Part shown: positions 10,035 to 17,837 of the stretch, in pieces
Layout of the letters: each line of letters opens with the position of its first letter
How positions within the stretch are numbered: the first letter of the stretch is position 1
Source: Amphibacillus cookii
GTDB taxonomy: Bacteria; Bacillota; Bacilli; Bacillales; Amphibacillaceae
NCBI RefSeq assembly: GCF_016908375.1
Contig: NZ_JAFBDS010000007.1
Span: 186,001-250,000, forward strand
DNA length: 64,000 nt
Direction of reading: 5' to 3'
Program-made: the position numbers and the translations under genes
Notes under the pieces: generated by a model
Told to the model about the DNA's origin: nothing
Databases searched by the model: none
Seen by the model: the letters and a program-made list of their open reading frames with translations, nothing else

Positions 10035-10322
10035 ATGCGCCAAAATCTTTTTTATAAAAGTATATTAGTAGGGGCATGTGTAGGTGGTGCACTTTCACTG
10101 ATACACCCTCAAACAAGAGCAGCATTAAGCAAAAATATTAGTAAAGCAAAACGTGATATATTATATGTTTCTACTCATCCCAGTGAAATCGCGCACCGTT
10201 GTTCTCAAGGGGTGAATACCGCTGTTGCTGTAACATCGCAAACCCTAGATTTAACGATTCATTTGGCGACGCAATTTGAATTATTAGTTGATGAATTTGA
10301 AAAGAAACGAATTCACAAATAG
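10035..10322 (+). CDS. yfkI: YfkI-like small membrane-associated protein
   Basis: This 95-residue protein has one hydrophobic, glycine-rich segment near the N terminus (SILVGACVGGALSLI, residues 8-22) followed by a basic amphipathic region resembling YtxH-type proteins. The position between the phosphatase and the YihY-family gene matches yfkI of B. subtilis. Function is unknown. The ATG at 10035 is preferred over TTG three bases earlier; AAGGA lies 9 bases upstream. Confidence 0.7.
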   Translation: MRQNLFYKSILVGACVGGALSLIHPQTRAALSKNISKAKRDILYVSTHPSEIAHRCSQGVNTAVAVTSQTLDLTIHLATQFELLVDEFEKKRIHK

Positions 10323-10346
10323 AATCAAAAGAATGGGGGCCATTGT

Positions 10347-11186
10347 ATGGCTAAAAGTAACTATTTTGATTCGGTTAAAGAGTTTATATTAGCGTTATTT
10401 AAACGTTTTTCCAATGATGAAGTAACGAGTTTATCTGCACAGTTATCTTACTTTTTTTTACTTTCTTTATTTCCGCTACTCATTTTTTTAGTGACCTTGC
10501 TAGGTTATTTACCGATTGATTATCAAGAAATCATGAATATGATGCGGACGTACATTCCAAGTGACTCAATGACATTGATTGAAAACAGCTTAGATCAAGT
10601 GGTTCAGTCCAGTAGTGGAGGATTATTATCTTTAGGTATTATTGGTACGCTTTGGTCAGCCTCTAATGGCATCAATGCCATTATGCGGGCATTAAACAAG
10701 GCGTATGGTGTTGAGGAGAATCGTTCTTTTATATTTGGGCGATTAATTGCCATATCCTTGTTAATTTCAGTGTTAATACTAATTGTGGTTGCCTTACTAC
10801 TACCTGTGTTTGGACGTATGATTGGTCTATATATCTTTTCCTTTTTCGGTGCGAGTGAAGAGTTCATTGAAATATGGAATACGTTAAGGTGGGTTATTTC
10901 ATCTTCTGTTTTCTTTATTGTTTTTCTCTATTTATATCGTTTGGCACCGAATACGAAAGTCTATATAAAAGATACATTATTTGGAGCATTATTTGCGACA
11001 TTAGGTTGGCAAGTCTCTTCATTTGGTTTTTCGTTTTATGTGAATACGATGGGTGATTACTCGGCTACTTACGGGAGCCTAGGTGGCGTGATTGTCATGA
11101 TGATTTGGTTTTATATCTCTGGTATCATCATTATTACCGGTGGTGAAATTAATGCGATGGTTGCTGCTTATCGCGGGCGAAAGTAA
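10347..11186 (+). CDS. yfkH: YihY/virulence factor BrkB-family membrane protein (YfkH)
   Basis: This 279-residue integral membrane protein has about six hydrophobic segments. The family core is visible: LSAQLSYFFLLSLFPLLIFL near the start, then the TLWSASNGINAIMRALNKAYG block, and a YGSLGGVIVMMIWFYISG segment near the end. Older databases called the family ribonuclease BN, which is an error; the function is unknown. Its place after yfkJ and yfkI supports YfkH. GGGGG lies before the ATG. Confidence 0.88.
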   Translation: MAKSNYFDSVKEFILALFKRFSNDEVTSLSAQLSYFFLLSLFPLLIFLVTLLGYLPIDYQEIMNMMRTYIPSDSMTLIENSLDQVVQSSSGGLLSLGIIGTLWSASNGINAIMRALNKAYGVEENRSFIFGRLIAISLLISVLILIVVALLLPVFGRMIGLYIFSFFGASEEFIEIWNTLRWVISSSVFFIVFLYLYRLAPNTKVYIKDTLFGALFATLGWQVSSFGFSFYVNTMGDYSATYGSLGGVIVMMIWFYISGIIIITGGEINAMVAAYRGRK

Positions 11187-11211
11187 AATATGTTATGCAT
11201 GCTGTAAAAAC

Positions 11212-11249
11212 AACAAGAGCAGGTATATGTAAATGCCTACTCTTGCTTT
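11212..11249 (+). terminator. Probable terminator of the yfkJIH operon
   Basis: CAAGAGCAGG pairs with CCTACTCTTG (one mismatch) around a 12-base loop, followed by CTTTATC. It abuts repeat copy 3. Confidence 0.55.
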
Positions 11250-11399
11250 ATCACAGATAACCGTCTACCACAAAATGGAGAGCAGGGGTCAACCTATTAA
11301 GGTGGGCGGTAACGGACGCTAATGTCCTGATTCGCTCAATGAACCTGCTATCAGTGGGCGAAGAACAACATCGCCCACTGATAGAAAGTTCGCTTTATG
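11247..11399 (+). repeat. Dispersed two-hairpin repeat, copy 3
   Basis: It opens TTTATCACAGATAACCGTC and ends AAAGTTCGCTTTATGA. Hairpin 2 is perfect over 14 bp: CTATCAGTGGGCGA (11348-11361) with TCGCCCACTGATAG (11371-11384). Here CTATC/GATAG replaces the commoner CAATC/GATTG, a compensatory pair change. It lies between convergent genes. Confidence 0.92.
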
Positions 11400-11446
11400 A
11401 TAAAAAACTCATGCTAAATGGTCGACAACCATGGATTGCGAAGTGA

Positions 11447-12013
11447 TTAAAAACCATAAGCTGCGTCTTTTTTCTTTTGAATGCCACGGTAGACTTCAGA
11501 TAGAGTGAACGCATCTTCGATTAAACGATCAATGCGTAAGAAAACATCATCATTAATAATTTTCTTCATGTGGTAGTCTTTCTCCTCAATAAAAACATAG
11601 TTTTCAACGACATGTGCTTTCATGTAATTTAAAATAGGCTTAAGTTGCATTTCAGCTACTAGATAATGGCGTTGTGAGCCAGCTGTGACAATCATGCTAA
11701 CAATTTTATCTCGTAATCCATCTGTTGGAAGCAAATCAAAAATGTTTTTTAATGTTGCAGGAATAGATGCTTGAAAAATGGGTGTTCCGATAATAATTAA
11801 ATCAGCTTCCATAATTGTTTTAGCTACGTATGCGGTATCCCCTTTATAATCTAAATAATTACGCCCATCACTAAATTGAATATCGTACGCTGATAAATCA
11901 AGTGAAACCATTTGGTGATTTTCTTCAGTTTCTTTTAATTTATCGACCGTGTAGTCTATTGCGATTTTTGTTTTTGATCCGACATTAGAACCGGATAGTG
12001 CTACTATATTCAT
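11447..12013 (-). CDS. NADPH-dependent FMN reductase-family flavoprotein
   Basis: This 188-residue flavodoxin-fold protein starts with the FMN phosphate loop ALSGSNVGSKT, and a second flavin motif GTPIFQASIPATLKN lies near residue 77. Family members pass electrons from NAD(P)H to FMN. It lies 61 bases downstream of the luciferase-like monooxygenase on the same strand, so it most likely supplies that enzyme with reduced flavin. Its substrate range is not readable from sequence. Confidence 0.85.
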   Translation of the reverse strand: MNIVALSGSNVGSKTKIAIDYTVDKLKETEENHQMVSLDLSAYDIQFSDGRNYLDYKGDTAYVAKTIMEADLIIIGTPIFQASIPATLKNIFDLLPTDGLRDKIVSMIVTAGSQRHYLVAEMQLKPILNYMKAHVVENYVFIEEKDYHMKKIINDDVFLRIDRLIEDAFTLSEVYRGIQKKKDAAYGF

Positions 12014-12074
12014 AATATAACTTCAACTCCTTAACCTTCTAGTTGCTTTCTTAATATGACCGAGTGAAAAGTAA

Positions 12075-13139
12075 TCAATTATCGTTTTTTTTGGTGTACT
12101 TGCGTATAGCTGGTAAAATTTCAGAGCCAATGATATCAATGTTTCGCTTTAATTGATCGAATGGCATGCCACCAAAATCAATTTGTGCAATATAGCGTTG
12201 GTGGTTAAACATTTCATGCTGATAAAGTATTTTTTCAATGATTTGTTGCGGACTTCCGATATTCATGACATTATGGCGTTCGATACCTTGAGCAAAGTGT
12301 TGTTTTGGGAAGCCTTGTCCATTTGTTTTTTTCATACCTTCATTAATATGAGGATACAAGTCTTTTAAGGCTTGCTGCGAGGTTTCAGCAGCATAGAAGA
12401 ATCCCGCTGTAGCAACAGGAAGTTGTTCTGGATCATGTCCACTTTCACTCGCCGCCTCTCGATATGCATCAATCGTTTGCTTAAAGGTGGTCACTGGACC
12501 GCCTAAATGGGCCATGAACATAGGAACCCCTTGTCTACCTGCTTTAATCGCACTTGCTGAATGACCACCAACGGCTCGCCAGATAGGTAGTGTCTGATTG
12601 AGTGGGCGTGGTAATACTTCAGCATCTTGTAATGGTGGGCGGAATTGTCCTTCCCAATTGATGATCTGTTCTTTATTGATTTTCAATAAAAGTTCAAATT
12701 TCTCCTCAAATAATGCTTCATAGTTATTAAGGTCATAGCCGAGTAGTTCAAATAAACCAACACGAGATGCTCGACCAGCTATGATTTCTGTTCGACCTTG
12801 TGAAATAAGATCAAGTGTAGCGAAATTTTCATAAACACGAACGGGATCAGACGTACTAATAATGGTTGAAGAACTCCCGATTTTAATATGATTTGTCGCT
12901 TGAGCAATTGCACCTAGCACCACGGCATGGGCCTGTGTCGTGAAATATGACTGATGGCTCTCTCCCACGCTGAAAAAGTCTAATCCAGCTTGATCTGCTA
13001 ATTGAGCAAATGCAATAATTTCCTGTAGTCTCTGTGAAGCTGAAATCCGTTCGTCACGATTAGGGTTAGGTAAATGATCCCCTAGCGTATAGATGCCGAA
13101 TTCCAAACCAGCATCCTTATTTATCCGATATTGTTCCAT
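12075..13139 (-). CDS. Luciferase-like (LLM-class) flavin-dependent oxidoreductase
   Basis: This 354-residue TIM-barrel flavoenzyme belongs to the bacterial luciferase-like group. It has GLEFGIYTLGD at the start, AQLADQAGLDFFSVGESHQ near residue 45, and GSSSTIISTSDPVRVYENFATLDLISQGR near residue 95, all typical. Members oxidise small molecules with reduced FMN and O2. The adjacent FMN reductase gives a two-component system, and the divergent HxlR regulator suggests induction by a reactive electrophile or oxidant. The substrate is unknown. Confidence 0.88.
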   Translation of the reverse strand: MEQYRINKDAGLEFGIYTLGDHLPNPNRDERISASQRLQEIIAFAQLADQAGLDFFSVGESHQSYFTTQAHAVVLGAIAQATNHIKIGSSSTIISTSDPVRVYENFATLDLISQGRTEIIAGRASRVGLFELLGYDLNNYEALFEEKFELLLKINKEQIINWEGQFRPPLQDAEVLPRPLNQTLPIWRAVGGHSASAIKAGRQGVPMFMAHLGGPVTTFKQTIDAYREAASESGHDPEQLPVATAGFFYAAETSQQALKDLYPHINEGMKKTNGQGFPKQHFAQGIERHNVMNIGSPQQIIEKILYQHEMFNHQRYIAQIDFGGMPFDQLKRNIDIIGSEILPAIRKYTKKNDN

Positions 13140-13223
13140 CTTATCAACCTACCTTTATACTGTATAGTACCCTTATTTTAAGTGATAAATCATTTCTTTG
13201 TAAGTACGTACATTTAAGTGGTA

Positions 13224-13243
13224 TAGTATCTTAAAAGATACTA
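13224..13243. promoter_or_regulatory. Candidate HxlR-family operator
   Basis: TAGTATCTT and AAGATACTA form a perfect 9-bp inverted repeat separated by AA. It lies in the divergent gap between the luciferase-like gene and the HxlR regulator gene. Its shape resembles YodB/CatR-type operators in B. subtilis. Confidence 0.55.
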
Positions 13244-13361
13244 TTAAGACCTGTTCAGAAAGCGTCCGCCAGCAATGACAAGTAACGACGTTATTAAGCT
13301 GTCATTCAGAAAAGTGAGTAAGATGAGTAGACTGAAAAAGTATTAGAAGAGGGGGAGAATA

Positions 13362-13712
13362 ATGATGATAGAACCTAATGCATGTCAAGTGAGTGATGCT
13401 TTAAATATATTAGTAGGTAAGTGGAAGCCGATTATTTTGCTACATCTACTGAGTGAGGGAACGTTGCGTTTTAGTGAACTTAAACATCGCATTCCGCATG
13501 TGACTCAGAAGATGCTAACGAAGCAATTGCGTGAATTAGAAGCAGAGGGCATTATTAGTAGAAAAGTTTACCCACAAGTACCACCTAAAGTTGAATATAC
13601 AATCACTGTGTATGGTGAGACCTTAAAACCTATATTAGAAGCTATGCATCAATGGGGGAGAAAACACACAGAAATAATGCAAAAGCAGTCCATTAATGAA
13701 GCGCGGGGATAA
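13362..13712 (+). CDS. HxlR-family winged-helix transcriptional regulator
   Basis: This 116-residue DNA-binding protein begins with the family hallmark: Cys9 (ACQVSDALNILVGKWKPIIL), then the recognition helix in LKHRIPHVTQKMLTKQLREL and the wing GIISRKVYPQVPPKVEY. The conserved N-terminal cysteine is the redox or electrophile sensor in YodB, CatR and HypR of B. subtilis. It is divergent from two flavin enzymes and a perfect palindrome lies between, so local control of those genes is likely. GGGGGAG precedes the ATG. Confidence 0.88.
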   Translation: MMIEPNACQVSDALNILVGKWKPIILLHLLSEGTLRFSELKHRIPHVTQKMLTKQLRELEAEGIISRKVYPQVPPKVEYTITVYGETLKPILEAMHQWGRKHTEIMQKQSINEARG

Positions 13713-13717
13713 GGAGG

Positions 13718-13766
13718 GAAAGCTAAACATAATCACTCGACTTTACTCAAATATGTTTAGCTTTCT
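13718..13766. terminator. Bidirectional terminator
   Basis: GAAAGCTAAACATA pairs perfectly with TATGTTTAGCTTTC around a 20-base loop. It separates the HxlR gene from the convergent metal ATPase. Confidence 0.65.
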
Positions 13767-13822
13767 ATCAATAGTCAGCTCCTCTTTTGGCGTTAGCTTT
13801 AAAAATAGAGACGGTTTTCCTG

Positions 13823-15754
13823 TTATTTTAACATGCGTAATCCGTTAAGAATAACAAGAATCGTACTTCCTTCATGGCCAATGACCCCTAAAGGTAAATT
13901 AATCACTTGGAAAAGGTTAGAAATAATTAATGCTAAAATGACGCTAATCGAGAAAAAGACGTTTTGTTTAATAATTCGATTCATACGGTTTGACAGTTTA
14001 TAGGCATGCGACATCTTTTCGAGTCTGTTTTTTATTAAAATGATATCTGCTGTTTCTAATGCCACATCGGTACCTGCGCCCATTGCGACACCAATATCTG
14101 CTGTAGCGAGAGCAGGGGCATCGTTAATGCCGTCGCCGATCATCATAACCGTCGCATACCTATTCTTCAACGCCTTTAGCGCATGGACTTTATCATCTGG
14201 CATACAATTGGCGATGTATTGGTCAATTTTTATTTCTTTAGCAATCGCTTGAGCCGTTTTTTTGTGATCTCCAGTAAGCATAACTGTATGAATCCCACTA
14301 TCTTTAAAGGTTTGAATGGCTTCAAGCGTATCATGGCGGATTTGATCTTTTAATGCCAGAAGTGCGATCACTTCGTCTTGACGGGTTACATATACAAGGG
14401 TCTTTGCTTCAGTGGTTAACTGTTTTGCTGCCCTTTCAAACCAGTCATGTTGCTGCTCCGATCTAACAATTTTTTCATTTCCAATCGCCCATGCCTCGTG
14501 GTTTACTACAGCTCTAACGCCGATACCAGTCTCTTCCATCATTTCATTAATTTCTGTAGTCTGCTCATGTGTTTCGTAAGTTTCAGCATATTGAACAATA
14601 GCCTCTGCTAACGGATGAGATGATCCCTTTTCAATTTCCGTAACCCTTTTAATAATCTCTATATTATCCTCTCCTGGTTTTACCAAAAAGTCAGTAACCT
14701 CCGGAGCACCAATAGTCAATGTTCCTGTTTTATCAAAAGCAATGGCTTTAACGTGCGCTAAATTCTCTATAAAAACACCACTTTTAAATAAGATGCCGTG
14801 CCGGGCGCCATTAGAAATGGCTGAAAGTGTAGCAGGTGTAATCGATGCGACCAAAGCACACGGTGAGGCTACTACAAGTAAAATCATCGCTCGATAAATG
14901 GTATCAGTAAAGCTCCAACCCCATAGGAAGTAAGGTAGAATAATCATCATACCAACCAATGTTAATACCGATTTGACATAAATACTTTCAAAACGTTCAA
15001 TAAATAGTTGTGATGGTGATTTTTCATTTTGAGCATGTTGAACTAATGCCATAATTTTTTGGACAAAAGATTGACTCGCTTCCGTGGTCACCTCCATCGT
15101 TAAGCGACCGTTCTTATTGATGGTGCCTGCATAGACATGATCACCGATTGATTTCGTGACTGGGATCGACTCCCCTGTTAGTGCACTTTCATCAACGGTT
15201 GATCGCCCTGTTGCTACAATGCCGTCTGCAGCAACGCGTTCACCTGGCTTAATTAGAAGTAAATCTCCAATTACGAGATCTTCGACCAATACAACTTTCT
15301 CTTCTCCACCATTAATTCTTAAAGCAGTATCAGGTTGTAACTTTAATAATGTTGAAAGATCACGCTCGCTTTTTTGAAGCGTATATGTTTCCAGTGCGCC
15401 AGATAAGGAGAAAATAAAGATCAGGATGGCACCTTCTGACCAATAACCAATGGTGGCAGAGCCAATGGCTGCTAAAATCATTAGCAACTCCACATTTAAT
15501 GTTTTGTTGTTAAATGTATCAAGAATACCTTGTTTAGCCTTGGCAAAGCCACCAATTGCAAAAGCTGCTAGATGTATGGCTATCCACATAAAGTCTGAAA
15601 GAGATGAAGCGAATAACCAAGCGACAATGATTAACCCCCCACTGATAAGGGAAGCTATAAGCTCTGAATGATGTTTGACACTAGAAAAAATATCCTTTTC
15701 TAATTGAGAATGAATCTGATTATTATTTGTAATAATTTTAGTTAAAGAAAACAA
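13823..15754 (-). CDS. pfeT: P1B-4-type metal-exporting ATPase, PfeT/ZosA-like
   Basis: This 643-residue membrane pump exports a transition metal using ATP. TGES (193-196), DKTGT with phosphorylated Asp341, and a GDGINDAPAL hinge are present. Transmembrane helix 4 carries SPC (297-299) in place of CPC, and the C-terminal helix carries HEGST. That combination defines subgroup P1B-4, which includes B. subtilis PfeT (formerly ZosA/YkvW), an Fe(II) exporter in the PerR regulon. No N-terminal metal-binding domain is present. The best start is a TTG, 10 bases after AAGGAG. Fur-like and PerR-like boxes upstream support an iron/peroxide role. Co or Zn cannot be excluded. Confidence 0.85.
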   Translation of the reverse strand: MFSLTKIITNNNQIHSQLEKDIFSSVKHHSELIASLISGGLIIVAWLFASSLSDFMWIAIHLAAFAIGGFAKAKQGILDTFNNKTLNVELLMILAAIGSATIGYWSEGAILIFIFSLSGALETYTLQKSERDLSTLLKLQPDTALRINGGEEKVVLVEDLVIGDLLLIKPGERVAADGIVATGRSTVDESALTGESIPVTKSIGDHVYAGTINKNGRLTMEVTTEASQSFVQKIMALVQHAQNEKSPSQLFIERFESIYVKSVLTLVGMMIILPYFLWGWSFTDTIYRAMILLVVASPCALVASITPATLSAISNGARHGILFKSGVFIENLAHVKAIAFDKTGTLTIGAPEVTDFLVKPGEDNIEIIKRVTEIEKGSSHPLAEAIVQYAETYETHEQTTEINEMMEETGIGVRAVVNHEAWAIGNEKIVRSEQQHDWFERAAKQLTTEAKTLVYVTRQDEVIALLALKDQIRHDTLEAIQTFKDSGIHTVMLTGDHKKTAQAIAKEIKIDQYIANCMPDDKVHALKALKNRYATVMMIGDGINDAPALATADIGVAMGAGTDVALETADIILIKNRLEKMSHAYKLSNRMNRIIKQNVFFSISVILALIISNLFQVINLPLGVIGHEGSTILVILNGLRMLK

Positions 15755-15777
15755 AAATCATCAACTCCTTTTCTAAT

Positions 15778-15792
15778 TGATAATAATAATCA
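15778..15792. promoter_or_regulatory. Fur-like box upstream of the metal ATPase
   Basis: TGATAATAATAATCA matches the 7-1-7 Fur box TGATAATnATTATCA at all but one position. It lies 24 bases upstream of the start codon. Confidence 0.6.
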
Positions 15793-15844
15793 TTAATATT
15801 AGTATTTAACACTGATATATAAAGGTTTGTTTAGTTATATTAAA

Positions 15845-15859
15845 TAATAATTATTATAA
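15845..15859. promoter_or_regulatory. PerR-like box upstream of the metal ATPase
   Basis: On the minus strand TTATAATAATTATTA matches the PerR box TTATAATnATTATAA at all but one position. The rest of the 15755-16063 gap is very AT-rich, and no repeat copy is present there. Confidence 0.6.
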
Positions 15860-16078
15860 TTAGATTATATCATGAATTTATAATAAAACAATTTAAATTT
15901 AGTTCTGAAAATTAATTTTGAACATTCTGTGACATAAAACAAACACTTCGTAACATTTTGTTATATAACAGATATTAATAAAAAATATAATACAGAAGCA
16001 TTTTTTCTTGATTTAATAGACAAGAACTGTTATCTTTTATAACAGACTCAAACAAAATAATGAATGGGGGACCAAAAA

Positions 16079-16957
16079 TTGCGTATTAAAACGACATTAA
16101 TGTTACTATTATTTGCTGTATTTTTATTGGCAGCGTGTGGAACTGAGCAAGATAACGAAACGGATACTCAAGGTGACGAAGATCAAGTTACTCAAGGAGG
16201 AGACTTGTGGAGTGAAATAGAAGCATCTGGAGAGCTAACAGTAGCGACTTCCGGGACACTTATTGCTGCGTCTTTTTATGATGATCAAGACCAGTTAACA
16301 GGTTATGATGTAGAAGTGATCCGAGAAATTGCAGACCGATTAGATTTAGAGGTCCAATTTGAAGAAATGAGTATTGATAGTATGTTACCAGCGATTGATA
16401 GTGGCCGGATTGACTTAGCGGCTAATGATATTGAAGCGACCGATAATCGCAAGCAACAATTTAATTTTTCAGAGCCTTACAAGTATTCTTATTCAACGAT
16501 GGTTGTAAGAGAAAGTGATTATTCAGGTATTCACAGTCTTGAAGATTTAGATGGAAAAAAAGCAGGAGGTGGCGCAACAACGATTTATAGTCAAATTGCC
16601 GAACATTATGGCGCTGAGGTTGTTACTTATGGTAATGCGAATAATGAGGCTTACTTACGTGATGTTTCGACTGGTCGTACGGATGTAATTGTCAATGATT
16701 ACTATTTGTCAACATTTGGTGTGGCTGCATTCCCTGATTTTGATATTATGATCCATCCAGATTTAAAATTCCATCCTACTGAACAGGCCATTGTGATGAA
16801 AAAGGATGAAGATCGTTTGACTGATGTTATTAATGAAGTACTTGAAGAAATGAGAGCTGATGGAACTTTATCGGAGTTAGCGATACAATTTTATGAAGAA
16901 GATGCCTCTGAACCAACGACAGAGGACGTTGAAGACATTGAAGGATTAGATTTGTAA
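16079..16957 (+). CDS. Amino-acid ABC transporter substrate-binding lipoprotein
   Basis: This extracytoplasmic solute receptor has a lipoprotein signal peptide: basic start, hydrophobic core LMLLLFAVFLL and the lipobox LAAC. An acidic linker precedes a family 3 solute-binding fold with GYDVEVIREIADRL and the SEPY motif. Family 3 proteins bind polar amino acids or cystine. I prefer the TTG start at 16079, 8 bases after GGGGG; the in-frame ATG at 16064 lacks a ribosome site. The permease gene follows 15 bases on. No ATPase gene is nearby. Confidence 0.88.
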   Translation: MRIKTTLMLLLFAVFLLAACGTEQDNETDTQGDEDQVTQGGDLWSEIEASGELTVATSGTLIAASFYDDQDQLTGYDVEVIREIADRLDLEVQFEEMSIDSMLPAIDSGRIDLAANDIEATDNRKQQFNFSEPYKYSYSTMVVRESDYSGIHSLEDLDGKKAGGGATTIYSQIAEHYGAEVVTYGNANNEAYLRDVSTGRTDVIVNDYYLSTFGVAAFPDFDIMIHPDLKFHPTEQAIVMKKDEDRLTDVINEVLEEMRADGTLSELAIQFYEEDASEPTTEDVEDIEGLDL

Positions 16958-16972
16958 TAAGGAGTGAGAAGG

Positions 16973-17650
16973 ATGGGTTTGGTCGGTTTTTTTGATGTAA
17001 GACTAGCAATTGAAAATTTACCACTTATATTAGAGGGCTTACCAATGACCATTTATGTTTCATTTATTAGTATGGCGATTGGCATGGTGATTGGTTTACC
17101 GTTAGCGTTAGCTCGCCATCATCAGAATCGATGGTTACGTTGGCCGGCACGTCTTTACATCTCTTTTATGCGTGGAACGCCCATCCTCGTCTTTCTCTTT
17201 ATTATCTATTTTGGTTTACCTGCTGTTCGAATTGAATTTACTGCTTTTCAAGCCGCTATTCTCGGCTTTGGCCTTAACAGTGCAGCTTACATAGCTGAAG
17301 TTAATCGTTCTGCGCTAAGTAGCGTAGATGACGGTCAATGGGAAGCGGCATTCACATTAGGGTTAAATTATCGAAAAGCATTGGTTGGCATTATTTTACC
17401 TCAGGCGGCTCGAATAGCCATACCACCATTAACTAATATTTTCTTGGATTTAGTTAAGGCGAGTTCACTAGCCGCTGTTATTACCGTTCCTGAATTGTTT
17501 CAGAAAACGCAAATTGCAGGAGGACGAACTTTTGATACATTAACCATGTATATCCTTGTTGCACTTATTTACTGGCCACTATGCATTTGTATTGCTTTTG
17601 TTCAAGAGCAATTAGAACAATACTTTAATCGTTTCGTTAATCAGAAATAA
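16973..17650 (+). CDS. Amino-acid ABC transporter permease (HisM/GlnP family)
   Basis: This 225-residue integral membrane protein has about five hydrophobic segments. The polar-amino-acid permease signature MRGTPILVFLFIIYFGLP and the EAA loop EAAFTLGLNYRKALVGIILPQAARI, which contacts the ATPase, are clear. AAGGAG lies 8 bases before the ATG at 16973, so the GTG at 16964 that overlaps this ribosome site is not the start. It is the second gene of a binding protein-permease pair and resembles B. subtilis yckBA, which also lacks a neighbouring ATPase gene. Confidence 0.88.
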   Translation: MGLVGFFDVRLAIENLPLILEGLPMTIYVSFISMAIGMVIGLPLALARHHQNRWLRWPARLYISFMRGTPILVFLFIIYFGLPAVRIEFTAFQAAILGFGLNSAAYIAEVNRSALSSVDDGQWEAAFTLGLNYRKALVGIILPQAARIAIPPLTNIFLDLVKASSLAAVITVPELFQKTQIAGGRTFDTLTMYILVALIYWPLCICIAFVQEQLEQYFNRFVNQK

Positions 17651-17743
17651 AAAAATAAAGAACAAGTTGTTCCTATCAAATGTTGTTATATTTAATCATC
17701 ACCTTTTCTTACAGATATGATTAATAAATATGATAAATGTAAA

Positions 17744-17787
17744 AAAGAAGCTCCGAATCATGCCATGATTCGGAGCTTCTTTTTTAA
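17744..17787. terminator. Terminator after the ABC permease gene
   Basis: AAAGAAGCTCCGAATCATG pairs with CATGATTCGGAGCTTCTTT and is followed by TTTTT. The strong symmetric hairpin sits between the permease gene and the convergent MFS gene. Confidence 0.85.
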
Positions 17788-17837
17788 AAATCAGTAAAGC
17801 TAGCAAAAGATTGATTACTTCAGCTGTGTTACTATAG

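Noticed and set aside
11447-12013. Azoreductase or NAD(P)H quinone reductase as the specific identity of the flavoprotein
   Set aside because: The fold allows it, but its place beside a luciferase-like monooxygenase argues for FMN reductase and sequence alone does not decide.
13250-13300. Further copy of the dispersed repeat near AGCGTCCGCC
   Set aside because: Only a short GCGTCCG match exists; neither end nor core of the repeat is present.
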